From: Natrarchaeobius halalkaliphilus
Lineage (GTDB): Archaea > Halobacteriota > Halobacteria > Halobacteriales > Natrialbaceae
DNA length: 64,000 nucleotides
NCBI RefSeq assembly: GCF_003841485.1
Contig: NZ_REFY01000002.1
Location: 186,001 to 250,000, forward strand
Direction: 5' to 3'
Shown: one piece after another, positions 44,331 through 52,378 of the stretch
Position numbering within the stretch: the first letter of the stretch is position 1
How the letters are laid out: the number at the start of each line of letters is the position of its first letter
The notes under the pieces: model-generated
Told to the model about the DNA's origin: nothing
Seen by the model: only the letters and a program-made list of their open reading frames with translations
The model's database searches: none
Position numbers and translations under genes: made by a program

Positions 44331-45173
44331 TCAGGAGTTCTCTTCTTCTTGCAGTTCCGCGAGCTCGGCTTCGACCTCCTCGTCGTCGACGCCGGCCTCT
44401 AGATCCTCGAGTTCCGATTCGTCGATATCCGTCTCGACGTCGGTTTCGGACTGAGACTCCGACTCGGTTTCCTCGGTGCCGTCGACTTCGGATTTCAGCG
44501 TCTCGAGTTCGGCTTCGACGCCGCTGCCCGTCGAGAGCTCCTCGAGTTCGCGATCGATCGAGTCCTTATCGGACATGACGTCGTCGAACGCACCGGTCTC
44601 GTGGAGTTCGTCGAGCGCCGCGGCGCGGGCTTCCATGTCCTCGGTCTGTTCTTCGGCGCGTTCGATCGCGCGGCCGACGTCCTCGAACTCATCGCCGGTC
44701 GCCGTCATCGCTTCGGAGACCGTCGAACTCGCTTCGGCGGCCTCGTAGCGGGCTTTCATCGTCTCCTTTTTCGTACGGAACTCCTCGATGCGCGTCTGGA
44801 GTTCGTCTTTTTGCTCGATCAGACGATCCTGCTGGCTCTGGAGCTCCGACACCTGACGCTCGAGATCCTCGATCTGGTTCATCTTCGTCTTTTTCTTCTC
44901 GAGGGCGCGTCGAGCCAGGTCTTCTCTGTCCTGCTGGACCGCGGTTCGAGCCTGCTCGTTGTGTTTGTCGACGTTTTCCTCGAGTCGGCGCTTTTGCATC
45001 TCGAGGCGCTTTTTCTGCGTGGTGAGGTCAGCGATACCGCGTTTGACCTCCTGGAGCTGATCGCGCATCTGCTCGTAGGAGTAATCGAGCGTCTGCGTCG
45101 GATCCTCGGCCCGGTTGAGCACCGAGTTGAGCTTCGACCGAATGACGTAGGAGGTCCGAGAGAGGATGCCCAT
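44331..45173 (-). CDS. pspA: PspA/IM30 (Vipp1) family membrane-protection protein
   Basis: 280 residues. N-terminal region MGILSRTSYVIRSKLNSVLN followed by AEDPTQTLDYSYEQMRDQLQ is the family start; residues 30-190 are long coiled-coil helices rich in Gln/Lys/Glu (KKKTKMNQIEDLERQVSELQ), and an acidic C-terminal tail of about 60 residues follows, longer than in bacterial PspA. Proteins of this family polymerise at the inner membrane under envelope stress. It has its own upstream region containing the 82-bp palindrome (45255-45336). Confidence 0.92.
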   Translation of the reverse strand: MGILSRTSYVIRSKLNSVLNRAEDPTQTLDYSYEQMRDQLQEVKRGIADLTTQKKRLEMQKRRLEENVDKHNEQARTAVQQDREDLARRALEKKKTKMNQIEDLERQVSELQSQQDRLIEQKDELQTRIEEFRTKKETMKARYEAAEASSTVSEAMTATGDEFEDVGRAIERAEEQTEDMEARAAALDELHETGAFDDVMSDKDSIDRELEELSTGSGVEAELETLKSEVDGTEETESESQSETDVETDIDESELEDLEAGVDDEEVEAELAELQEEENS

Positions 45174-45254
45174 ACTCGTACGTAACGCTCGTCACCCTTA
45201 AAAACATCACATCAGCGACAGACAGTGACGAAATCGATCAGGCCGGTCGCCCTC

Positions 45255-45336
45255 ATACGGACTGCTGTAAGTCGTTTCCGGCGCAACCGAGACCCGTCCT
45301 GCGGTTGCTCCGGTAAACCGTTGCGGCAGACCGTAT
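45255..45336. repeat. 82-bp nested palindromic repeat, copy 2 (inverted relative to copy 1)
   Basis: Outer arms ATACGGACTGCTGTAAG and CGGCAGACCGTAT enclose the hairpin CCGGCGCAACCG - 12-base loop - CGGTTGCTCCGG (two mismatches from perfect). It equals the reverse complement of the copy at 29809-29890 at most positions, including the loop ending CCGTCCTG. It fills the gap between pspA and cdd and touches the cdd stop codon, so it could also act in RNA 3' ends. Confidence 0.85.
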
Positions 45337-45734
45337 CACTCGAGCGTCTCGTGTGAGATCGTGTTCGGAATGAGTTCCCCGAGCGCGTAGACGGTCGGCT
45401 CCTGATCGTCACCCTCGTCACAGATCACCGCGAGATCGTCGTCACAGAACTCCGAAAGCGTCTGCCTGCACATCCCGCAGGGGGTTACGCCGTCCCGGCG
45501 GTCGGAACTGACAGCGATCCGGGAGAACTCTCGGTAGCCGGTTTTGACCGCTTCGGCAACGGCGACCTCTTCGGCGTGAAGACTGTTGCTGTAGTTCGCG
45601 TTCTCGAGATTACAGCCGACGAACACCTCGCCGTCCGCGGTCTCGAGCGCTGCGCCCACACGGTATTCGGAGTAGGGAACGTGTGCGGCCGACTGAACCT
45701 CGCGTGCGGCCTCGAGTAACTCGGAGTCGCTCAT
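45336..45734 (-). CDS. cdd: cytidine deaminase
   Basis: 132 residues from the ATG at 45734. VPYSEYRVGAALETADGE and NLENANYSNSLHAEEVAVAEA carry the substrate and proton-donor Glu; TPCGMCRQTLSEF holds two zinc Cys (86, 89). The third zinc ligand is His53 in HAE, where the similar-sized tetrameric enzymes usually have Cys (CAE); His is the form seen in the larger dimeric enzymes. It deaminates cytidine and deoxycytidine in pyrimidine salvage. The gene starts 54 bases downstream of glmM on the same strand. Confidence 0.93.
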   Translation of the reverse strand: MSDSELLEAAREVQSAAHVPYSEYRVGAALETADGEVFVGCNLENANYSNSLHAEEVAVAEAVKTGYREFSRIAVSSDRRDGVTPCGMCRQTLSEFCDDDLAVICDEGDDQEPTVYALGELIPNTISHETLE

Positions 45735-45788
45735 ATCGACTGCGTACTGCGAGCGGATGTAAGAAGTCACCGACCGTGGTATCACGAG

Positions 45789-47165
45789 TTACGCCGCGTC
45801 GGTGACTGCCGTTTCGACGACGTCGTTGGTCTTCGAGATCAACTCGTCGATATCGTCGCTTTCCGCGTAGATTCGGACGTAGGGCTCGGTTCCGCTGGGA
45901 CGAACGAGAACCCACGACGCGTCCGGACGCTCGAGTCGGACGCCGTAGTCGGTGTCGACCGTCGCTTCGGGAAACGAGTCGGGGAGCCTCCGCTCGAGGA
46001 GAGCCATCGCGTCGTCCTTGCGTTCGTCGGGGCAGTCGACGCTTACTTTCCGGTAGGGCCGTTCGGTGACCGGCGCTCTGAGGGTGTCGGTGTCGCCGGC
46101 GTCCGCGACGAGTGCGGCGACGGTCGCGGCGCTCGCAACGCCATCGATCCAACCGCCGAAGGCGGTGTGAATGTGTTTCCACGGTTCGGCGGCGAAGACG
46201 ACCGCAGACCCTTCGTCTCCCGCTTTCCGTTCGCGTTCGATGCCCTCGTGGAGTCCGCCGAGTCGAACCCGTTCGACCCGTCCGCCGGCCGCGCGGACGC
46301 GGTCGTCGATCCGTGCGGAGGCGTTCGGCGTGGTGACGACGACGGGATCGCGGGCGTCGCTTTCTGCCGTGTAGTGGGCTGCGACGACGGCGAGAACGGT
46401 ATCCTCGTGGATTATCCCTCCGTCCGGGCCGAGGACGACCAGTCGGTCCGCGTCCCCGTCGTGTGCCACGCCGAGATCGAACGATCCGGCGGCGAGAAAG
46501 TCCGAGAATTCGGCCAGCGTCTCCGGCGTCGGTTTGCTTTCGCGAGCGCTGAAGTGGCCGTCGACGTTCGCGTTGAGGGCGACGACGTCCGCGCCGAGAC
46601 GATCGAGGACCTGAGGCGTCGCGAGCGAGCCCACTCCGTTCCCACAGTCGACGGCGATGGAGAGTCCCGAGAGCACGTCGCCATCGGGACCGTCTCCGAA
46701 GCGTTCGCGAACGTACGTACTGACGGCATCACGATACCCAGAGAGGACCTCGAGCCGACCGGATCGACCCCACTCCGTCCACGGGGCGGCCCCGGAGTCA
46801 CTCGAGTCGACGGCGGCCTCGATCGACCGCTCTGCGTCTCGGTCGTACTCGATGCCGTCGACGAAGAGTTTGATTCCGTTGTCCGCCGGCGGATTGTGGC
46901 TGGCGGTGATCATGACACCGCGTCGGCCGCTCGATGCGAACGCCAGTGTGGGTGTCGGAACCTCTCCGGTGCGGTAGACGTCCGAGCCAGCGCTCTCGAG
47001 GCCGGCTTCCATCGCTGCCGCGAGCGCCGTACCGGTTTCGCGCCCGTCACGTCCCACGACGAACGACTCCCCGGGCTCGCCCGCGGCCTGACCGACAGCG
47101 AGAGCGAGCGACGGCGTGATCTCTTCGACCGGACCGCGGATTCCTGCGGTCCCGAACAGCGTCAT
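45789..47165 (-). CDS. glmM: phosphoglucosamine/phosphohexose mutase
   Basis: 458 residues, full length for the alpha-D-phosphohexomutase family. Catalytic phosphoserine loop GVMITASHNPPADNGIK (Ser89), metal loop DGDADRLVV, sugar-recognition FAAEPWKH and phosphate-binding RPSGTEPYVRIYAE all present. The name glmM is inferred: it would turn GlcN-6-P into GlcN-1-P for GlmU; it may also use mannose or glucose phosphates. It is followed by cdd on the same strand, probably cotranscribed. Confidence 0.85.
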   Translation of the reverse strand: MTLFGTAGIRGPVEEITPSLALAVGQAAGEPGESFVVGRDGRETGTALAAAMEAGLESAGSDVYRTGEVPTPTLAFASSGRRGVMITASHNPPADNGIKLFVDGIEYDRDAERSIEAAVDSSDSGAAPWTEWGRSGRLEVLSGYRDAVSTYVRERFGDGPDGDVLSGLSIAVDCGNGVGSLATPQVLDRLGADVVALNANVDGHFSARESKPTPETLAEFSDFLAAGSFDLGVAHDGDADRLVVLGPDGGIIHEDTVLAVVAAHYTAESDARDPVVVTTPNASARIDDRVRAAGGRVERVRLGGLHEGIERERKAGDEGSAVVFAAEPWKHIHTAFGGWIDGVASAATVAALVADAGDTDTLRAPVTERPYRKVSVDCPDERKDDAMALLERRLPDSFPEATVDTDYGVRLERPDASWVLVRPSGTEPYVRIYAESDDIDELISKTNDVVETAVTDAA

Positions 47166-47190
47166 GGAGAGTCGTTCCGGGAGGAGGTAC

Positions 47191-47838
47191 TTATACTGTC
47201 CGCCGATCGTCGTCGGGGAGATCGTCGATCAGGACGACGGCCTCACCGTCGATGACGACCTCGTCTTCGTCCTCGTTCCGAACGACCGTCTCGAGTCGGT
47301 ACTGTCGATTCCCGAGGTCTTCGACGATCTCGGCGCGCGCGGAGACGCGATCTTCGATCCCGACCGGTGCCACGAACTCGAGGTCCTGTGAGAGATAGAT
47401 CGTGAGTCCGGGAAGCCGAGCCAGCGCGGCGCTGATGAGCCCGGAGACGAGGGTCCCGTGGACGATGCGCTCGCCAAAGCGCGTCTCGACCGCGAACCCG
47501 TCGTCGAGGTGGAGACGGTTCGTGTCGCCGCTGATCTGGGCGAACGCGCGAACGTCCTCGTCCGTGAGGCGTTTGTCGAACGTGACGGCGTCTCCGACAT
47601 CGAGATCGGCCGACTCGTCGACGGTTCGCTCGAACGTCCAGCCGAGGTCGGAGTGATCGATGGACGGAACCGAGGCTGGTGTACTCTTCCCGTTCGATCC
47701 GTTCTCGGTAGCGGCGGGAACCATGGCCGAAAGTGCGGCTCGATTGGCGGCGGTTGCACTCCGTATGAAACTCCGAGTCATCTCCGACCAGGCGTTCGTC
47801 ACGGCAGCGAACTCGTTCCCCTCGGTGTTTTGAGACAT
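47191..47838 (-). CDS. phaJ: MaoC-family (R)-specific enoyl-CoA hydratase, PhaJ-like
   Basis: 215 residues. The first 60 are an unusual Ala/Ser-rich extension with a phasin-like stretch (NAWSEMTRSFIRSATAANRA), which could target granules. The hot-dog domain has the hydratase motif TNRLHLDDGFAVETRFGERI, with the Asp/His pair in a D-x4-H arrangement and HGTLVSGLISA. It hydrates trans-2-enoyl-CoA to (R)-3-hydroxyacyl-CoA, the PHA monomer. It diverges from phaRPEC over a 250-base region and starts 25 bases before glmM on the same strand. Confidence 0.88.
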   Translation of the reverse strand: MSQNTEGNEFAAVTNAWSEMTRSFIRSATAANRAALSAMVPAATENGSNGKSTPASVPSIDHSDLGWTFERTVDESADLDVGDAVTFDKRLTDEDVRAFAQISGDTNRLHLDDGFAVETRFGERIVHGTLVSGLISAALARLPGLTIYLSQDLEFVAPVGIEDRVSARAEIVEDLGNRQYRLETVVRNEDEDEVVIDGEAVVLIDDLPDDDRRTV

Positions 47839-48003
47839 CTACGCCGGGATAAGGGTGGTGGATTTATGACTCTTTGGCCAGCGTCACCGCCTCTTTCGGC
47901 TACGCAGCCGCCTATTCGCTCGACTCGAGACGTCCTCGTTCCTGGAGCGTCGGGAGTCTCGTCGCAGAGAGAGAGAGCTTTCGAGACAGTAGAGGGGGAC
48001 GAG

Positions 48004-48050
48004 ATGGGTTGTATGGTATTTTATGGTTCTAAATGGTATTAGATGGTATC
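48004..48050 (+). repeat. array of ATGG-containing repeats at about 10-bp spacing, upstream of phaR
   Basis: ATGG starts at 48004, 48013, 48023, 48033 and 48043: spacing of 9 then 10, 10 and 10 bases, one DNA turn each. The four right-hand units read ATGGTATT, ATGGTTCT, ATGGTATT and ATGGTATC. The array ends 13 bases before the TATA box, so it covers the site where a promoter-bound regulator would lie on one face of the helix. Confidence 0.75.
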
Positions 48051-48063
48051 TAGTGGGAACACT

Positions 48064-48067
48064 TATA
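48064..48067 (+). promoter_or_regulatory. TATA box of the pha operon
   Basis: GAACACTTATACCCT contains TATA with 26 bases to the ATG at 48090, giving a leaderless mRNA for phaR. It follows directly after the repeat array. Confidence 0.7.
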
Positions 48068-48089
48068 CCCTTTCGCCACGTTGGTCGTG

Positions 48090-48407
48090 ATGATGACGGA
48101 CGACTCCGATCGATCGCTCTGGTTCCCGCCCGCGATGGTTTCCGAACAGTTGCAGGAAGCGGGCGAACAGGTCGCAGAATCCCAACAGGAGATGATGCGA
48201 CGGATGATGCAAGCGAGTTCGTCGAACCCGCTCGAGAACGCCTCCGCGTTCGGTCCGATGAACATGGGAACGGCGACGTTCAAAGCTCGCGTCCAGAGCG
48301 GCGGCCGAATCAGCGTCCCCGAACCGGAACGGGACGCCCTCGATATCGAAGAAGGAGATATCGTCCAGACGATCGTCGTTCCGGTCAAGCGAAACCGAGA
48401 GGACTAA
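48090..48407 (+). CDS. phaR: AbrB-like PHA regulator PhaR
   Basis: 105 residues from ATG 48090 (or 48093). Residues 15-60 are a Gln/Met-rich amphipathic helix (MVSEQLQEAGEQVAESQQEM) of phasin type, and the C-terminus is an AbrB/SpoVT beta-hairpin DNA-binding domain (ATFKARVQSGGRISVPEPER, DALDIEEGDIVQTIVVPVKR). This matches PhaR of the haloarchaeal phaRPEC operon, reported in Haloferax mediterranei to repress its own promoter and to associate with granules. phaP follows after 3 bases. Confidence 0.88.
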   Translation: MMTDDSDRSLWFPPAMVSEQLQEAGEQVAESQQEMMRRMMQASSSNPLENASAFGPMNMGTATFKARVQSGGRISVPEPERDALDIEEGDIVQTIVVPVKRNRED

Positions 48408-48410
48408 CTA

Positions 48411-48896
48411 ATGACCCAGAACCCACTCACCGCACTCTTCGACGCCCAGCGCACCGCAATCGAACAGTCTCAGAACTTCACCCACGACGCCATCGAGGCC
48501 CAGCGAACGTCGATTAGCGCGCTCTCTGACGGCCTCGAAACGGCGGGTTCGCTCGCGGAGTCGAACGCTGAACTCACCAGCGGAGCCGTCCACGCGTCCC
48601 TCGACGCACTCGAATCGGCCCTCCCCGAGGAGGCCGCCCAGTTCGACGACCTCCGCGAGTTCGTCGACGAGAGCGTCGACGCCACGACCGACGCTCAAAC
48701 GCAGTCGCTCGAGGCCACGATCGACGCGCTCGAGGAGTCAGAGGCCGCCTTCGACGAGTTCACTGTGAACTACTCGGAGGTCGTCGACAGCTCTTTCGAC
48801 GCGTTCCTCGACGCACACGAACAGGCCGAAGCGAACGTCACGGCCGTCGCCGAGAACGTCGAAGAGGCCACAGACGAGTTCGACGTTTCGGCGTAG
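48411..48896 (+). CDS. phaP: PHA granule phasin PhaP
   Basis: 161 residues, almost entirely amphipathic helix, rich in Ala, Glu, Asp, Ser, with no Cys, opening MTQNPLTALFDAQRTAIEQS. Such proteins coat PHA granules. It is 3 bases after phaR and 49 bases before phaE, so the three are one transcript. Confidence 0.85.
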   Translation: MTQNPLTALFDAQRTAIEQSQNFTHDAIEAQRTSISALSDGLETAGSLAESNAELTSGAVHASLDALESALPEEAAQFDDLREFVDESVDATTDAQTQSLEATIDALEESEAAFDEFTVNYSEVVDSSFDAFLDAHEQAEANVTAVAENVEEATDEFDVSA

Positions 48897-48945
48897 AGAC
48901 GCACCGGAGCCAGCTTTTTCAGACGCACCCACCAACTCTATTCCA

Positions 48946-49491
48946 ATGGAACACGAAAATCCCCAGACACAACACTGGAACGCGTTCGTCGAACAGTGGA
49001 ACGAACAGTTCATCGACGCGTTCGAAGACAACGTCGAAACGCAGGCCCAGTTCGTCGAGAGCTGGTCCGAAACCGTCGCCGAGTTGAGCGAGGACGAGAC
49101 GACGTCCGAGGGTCTCGAGGGCTACGCCAAAGCCTACGAGACCTGGATGAACGCCTCTCAGCAGATGGTCGAACGGATGAACGACACGCTCGAGGGCGAA
49201 GACGTCGAAATCGAGGAGTTCCGCGACGTCTGGCTCAACACGGCCAACGACGCGTTCAAAGACGTCATGTCGACCACCGCGTTCGCGAAGATGACCGGCG
49301 AAACGGTCGGTGACGTTCTCGAACTCAAACAGGACGCCGACGAGGCTTCCCAGGAGACGCTTCGAACGCTCGGTTTTGCAACCGAGGAAGACCTCCTCGA
49401 AGTCGGTGACCGGCTCGTCGAACTCGAGCGCCGTCAGCAGGCCGTCGAAGGCAAACTCGACCGGATTCTCGAGCACGTAGAAGACGAGTGA
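48946..49491 (+). CDS. phaE: PHA synthase subunit PhaE
   Basis: 181 residues, acidic and helical, with tryptophan-rich N-terminus ([20 protein letters not shown]). The final 30 residues form a coiled coil ([20 protein letters not shown]). It is the small subunit of class III PHA synthase and supports PhaC activity; sequence conservation of PhaE is weak, so the call rests mainly on position and general features. phaC starts 19 bases after its stop. Confidence 0.85.
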   Translation: MEHENPQTQHWNAFVEQWNEQFIDAFEDNVETQAQFVESWSETVAELSEDETTSEGLEGYAKAYETWMNASQQMVERMNDTLEGEDVEIEEFRDVWLNTANDAFKDVMSTTAFAKMTGETVGDVLELKQDADEASQETLRTLGFATEEDLLEVGDRLVELERRQQAVEGKLDRILEHVEDE

Positions 49492-49510
49492 CGAGCACTT
49501 CACACCAGCT

Positions 49511-50860
49511 ATGAAAAACCCATACGCAACCGCACTCGACATCCAGCGCCAGGCCTGGGAAGCGACCGCGGACCTCGCAGAGAAGACGCGGGTCTCCCCC
49601 GACCGCACCGAAACGCTCGAGAACATCGACGTCGGACCCACGCCGAGTGACGTCGTTTACGAGGAGAACAAACTCGAGTTGCTTCACTACGAATCGAGGA
49701 CGGAGACCCAACGCGACGTTCCGATCCTCATCGTCTACGCGCTGATCAACAAACCCTACATCCTCGATCTCCAGTCGGATCGATCCGTCGTCCAGACCCT
49801 GCTCGAGGCCGGCTTCGACGTCTACCTCATCGACTGGGGCGAACCGTCCAAGCTGGATCGTTCGCTCGGCCTCGAAGACTACGTGACCCGGTACATCGAC
49901 AACTGCGTCGACGTCGTCCGCGAGCGCTCCGGACGGGACGAAATCAACGTTCTCGGCTACTGTATGGGTGGTACCATGTCGGCCATGTACGCCGCGTTGT
50001 TCCCGGAGAAAGTGCGGAACCTCGCGCTGATGGCCGCCGGACTCTGCTTTGCGGGTGACGGCGGCGTCCTCGAACTCTGGGGTGCCGAGGAGTACTACGA
50101 TCCCGAGCAGGTGACCGGAGCGTTCGACAACGTTCCCGCCGAGTTTCTCGACGTCGGCTTTGCGTTGATGGACCCCGTCGCGAACAACGTCACGAAGTAC
50201 GTCCGATTCTACGATAACCTCGAGGACGAGGACTTCGTCGAGAACTTCGCCCGGATGGAGCGCTGGCTCGACGAGGGAATCGACGTCGCGGGCCTCGCCT
50301 ACGAGCAGTTCATCAGAGAGATCTATCAGAAGAACGCCCTGTTCGAGAACGAACTCCACCTCGACGGCGAGCACGTCGATCTGGCGAACGTCGACATGCC
50401 GGTCCTCCAGATCGTCGCGGAGTACGATCACCTCATTCCACCGAACGCGTCGAAGCCGTTCAACGACGCGATACCTGCGGCGGACACCGAGATCCTCGAG
50501 TTCCCGACGGGACACATCGGAATGTCCGTCTCCTCGCGCAGTCACGACGAACTCTGGCCACAGGTCTGTGACTGGTTCGAAGCTCGATCGAACGGAGATG
50601 CAACCGGCGACGAAGCGAACGGGAAACGAGACGACGAAGGTGACGTCGAACGCGAAGAGCGCGCTCAGGGCGACCTCGACGACGCCGACGATCTGACCGC
50701 GCTGAACGGCGTTGGAGACGCCTACGCGTCGACTCTCCTCGAAGCCGGCATCGAATCGTTCGACGACCTCTCGAGCGCCGACGTCGTTACACTGGCTTCG
50801 GAGACGGACATCTCGCCCAGTCGCCTCGAGGACTGGATCGAGCAGGCCGACGGGCGGTAA
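49511..50860 (+). CDS. phaC: class III PHA synthase PhaC with C-terminal helix-hairpin-helix
   Basis: 449 residues. Alpha/beta-hydrolase fold with the lipase-like box GYCMGGT (Cys151 nucleophile), Asp306 ([10 protein letters not shown]) and His335 (PTGHIGMSV) as the catalytic triad; [20 protein letters not shown] is the conserved start. The enzyme polymerises (R)-3-hydroxyacyl-CoA into PHA on granules. After the core a highly charged linker leads to a C-terminal segment of about 55 residues ([40 protein letters not shown]) that looks like helix-hairpin-helix motifs, which usually bind DNA. The stop is 21 bases from the convergent gene. Confidence 0.93.
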   Translation: MKNPYATALDIQRQAWEATADLAEKTRVSPDRTETLENIDVGPTPSDVVYEENKLELLHYESRTETQRDVPILIVYALINKPYILDLQSDRSVVQTLLEAGFDVYLIDWGEPSKLDRSLGLEDYVTRYIDNCVDVVRERSGRDEINVLGYCMGGTMSAMYAALFPEKVRNLALMAAGLCFAGDGGVLELWGAEEYYDPEQVTGAFDNVPAEFLDVGFALMDPVANNVTKYVRFYDNLEDEDFVENFARMERWLDEGIDVAGLAYEQFIREIYQKNALFENELHLDGEHVDLANVDMPVLQIVAEYDHLIPPNASKPFNDAIPAADTEILEFPTGHIGMSVSSRSHDELWPQVCDWFEARSNGDATGDEANGKRDDEGDVEREERAQGDLDDADDLTALNGVGDAYASTLLEAGIESFDDLSSADVVTLASETDISPSRLEDWIEQADGR

Positions 50861-50881
50861 AGCTCGGAGCGCTGGTGGGAC

Positions 50882-52072
50882 TCAGATTCCCTGGCTCATC
50901 AGGTAACTTCGAAGCACGTCCGCCTCTTTATTCCCGGTCGCGCCGTTGACGATCACGACCGTTTCGTCGCCGTCGAACTCGCCGCCTTCGGCCAGGTTCC
51001 AGACGGCGCTCGCGGCGACGGCCGCACTCGGAACCATCGCGACCCCCTCGTGTGTCGCAACCTGTACGCCAGCCTCGAGAACGTCCTGATCGTCCGAGGC
51101 GACCGCGCCGCCGTCGGTCTCCCGGATCGCCTCGAGCATTCGTCGGCCGGCGATTGGATCGGGGATCTCGATTCCGCCACAGATCGTGTCGGGTGTCTCC
51201 ACGGGGTCGTGCTCGTCGCGACCAGCCTCGACGGCGTCGACGATGGGCGCACAGCCCGCCGCCTGGGCGGCGTACAGCGACGGGAGTTCGTCGACCAGCC
51301 CGAGCGCCTGCAGTTCCATCGCCCCCTTGTACGCACCGAGCAGTGTGGTTCCCTGGCCGGTCGGACAACAGAGTACGTCAGGAACGTTCCACTCGAGCGC
51401 TTCGGCGATCTCGTACAGCAGCGTCTTCGCGCCCTCGTGACGGTACGGAGTTGAAACGGCCTGAAGCGAGTGCCAGTCGTCGTGTTCGGACAGCCCCTCT
51501 TCGAACGCGCCGACGGCGTCGTCGAACCGACCGCCGACGACGTTCATGTCGCCGCCGTGGACGTTCACCATCGCCTTGTTCGTAAACCCGGACCGCGAGG
51601 GGAGATAGACGTGGGACTCGAGGCCCGCTCGACCCGCGTACGCCGACACGGCCTGTCCGCCGTTGCCGGGAGAAGCGAGCGCGACGTCGCTCGCCCCGCG
51701 CCGGACCGCGGCCGTGACGGCGACCGACGCGCCACGGTCGTCGACCGACCCGGTCGGATTTCTGCCCTCGTCTTTGATCATCACTCGCTCGACGCCGAGT
51801 TCGTCGGCCAGGGACGGACACTCGACCAGTGCCGTGGCACCTTCGTCCATCGTCACCGCCGTCTCGCGAGAGAACGGTAACACCTCCTCGTATCGCCACA
51901 GCGAATCGAACGGTCGCGACTCGATCGTCGCCCGCTCGAGTGAGATCGAATCGTAGTCGTAACTCGGGTCGAGCGGTCCGCCACAGTCCGGACACCGTCG
52001 TTTCTCTTCGACCTCGTGGCTGGCCCCGCAGTCCAAACACTCGAGACCGACGAAGGCGTCAGTCGTCTCCAT
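50882..52072 (-). CDS. threonine synthase-like PLP-fold protein lacking the Schiff-base lysine
   Basis: 396 residues from the ATG at 52072 (METTDAFVGLECLDCG); the Met at 52120 is possible but adds no conserved sequence. A zinc ribbon (CLDCG and CPDCG) precedes a PLP fold II domain. The position of the PLP lysine in threonine synthases (NPTGSFKDR) reads NPTGSVDDR here, giving Asp (about residue 111) for Lys, and this is what the DNA codes. The Asn-containing loop SPGNGGQAVSAYAGRAG remains. It may be an inactive homologue with a regulatory role, or bind PLP elsewhere. It follows the lsm-rpl37e pair on the same strand with a 129-base gap. Confidence 0.8.
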   Translation of the reverse strand: METTDAFVGLECLDCGASHEVEEKRRCPDCGGPLDPSYDYDSISLERATIESRPFDSLWRYEEVLPFSRETAVTMDEGATALVECPSLADELGVERVMIKDEGRNPTGSVDDRGASVAVTAAVRRGASDVALASPGNGGQAVSAYAGRAGLESHVYLPSRSGFTNKAMVNVHGGDMNVVGGRFDDAVGAFEEGLSEHDDWHSLQAVSTPYRHEGAKTLLYEIAEALEWNVPDVLCCPTGQGTTLLGAYKGAMELQALGLVDELPSLYAAQAAGCAPIVDAVEAGRDEHDPVETPDTICGGIEIPDPIAGRRMLEAIRETDGGAVASDDQDVLEAGVQVATHEGVAMVPSAAVAASAVWNLAEGGEFDGDETVVIVNGATGNKEADVLRSYLMSQGI

Positions 52073-52201
52073 ACCCGTCTGTTCGTGGGCCGGGACTAAT
52101 GGCTGTTCATCGTCAACCACGACAGCGATATCGATGACGAGAGCGGTCGTAGATGTGACTCGAGAAGTGGAGAAAACCGACAGAACGCAGTGAATCGACC
52201 G

Positions 52202-52378
52202 TCAGTTGTCGCCGGCTTTCGACTGCCACGCGTACTCGCGGCGTTTGGCGGACTTGCCGAAGCCACACGACGAGCAGACTTTCTTTTTCGTGTGGTAGGA
52301 CTTCTCGCCGCAGCGGCGACACTTGGTGTGCGTCGTCTTGTTCTTCTTTCCTTGGCTCGGGGTTCCTGCACCAGTCAT
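52202..52378 (-). CDS. rpl37e: ribosomal protein L37e
   Basis: 58 residues starting [20 protein letters not shown]. Zinc ribbon [16 protein letters not shown] (CxxC) and [17 protein letters not shown] match archaeal and eukaryotic eL37. Start and stop overlap the preceding lsm gene by 4 bases (ATGA), so translation is coupled. Component of the large ribosomal subunit, bound to 23S rRNA. Confidence 0.95.
   Translation of the reverse strand: MTGAGTPSQGKKNKTTHTKCRRCGEKSYHTKKKVCSSCGFGKSAKRREYAWQSKAGDN

Noticed and set aside
48004-48050. CRISPR-like short repeats upstream of phaR
   Set aside because: The units are 8-10 bases with no spacers and are phased to the DNA turn, so this is a promoter array, not CRISPR.
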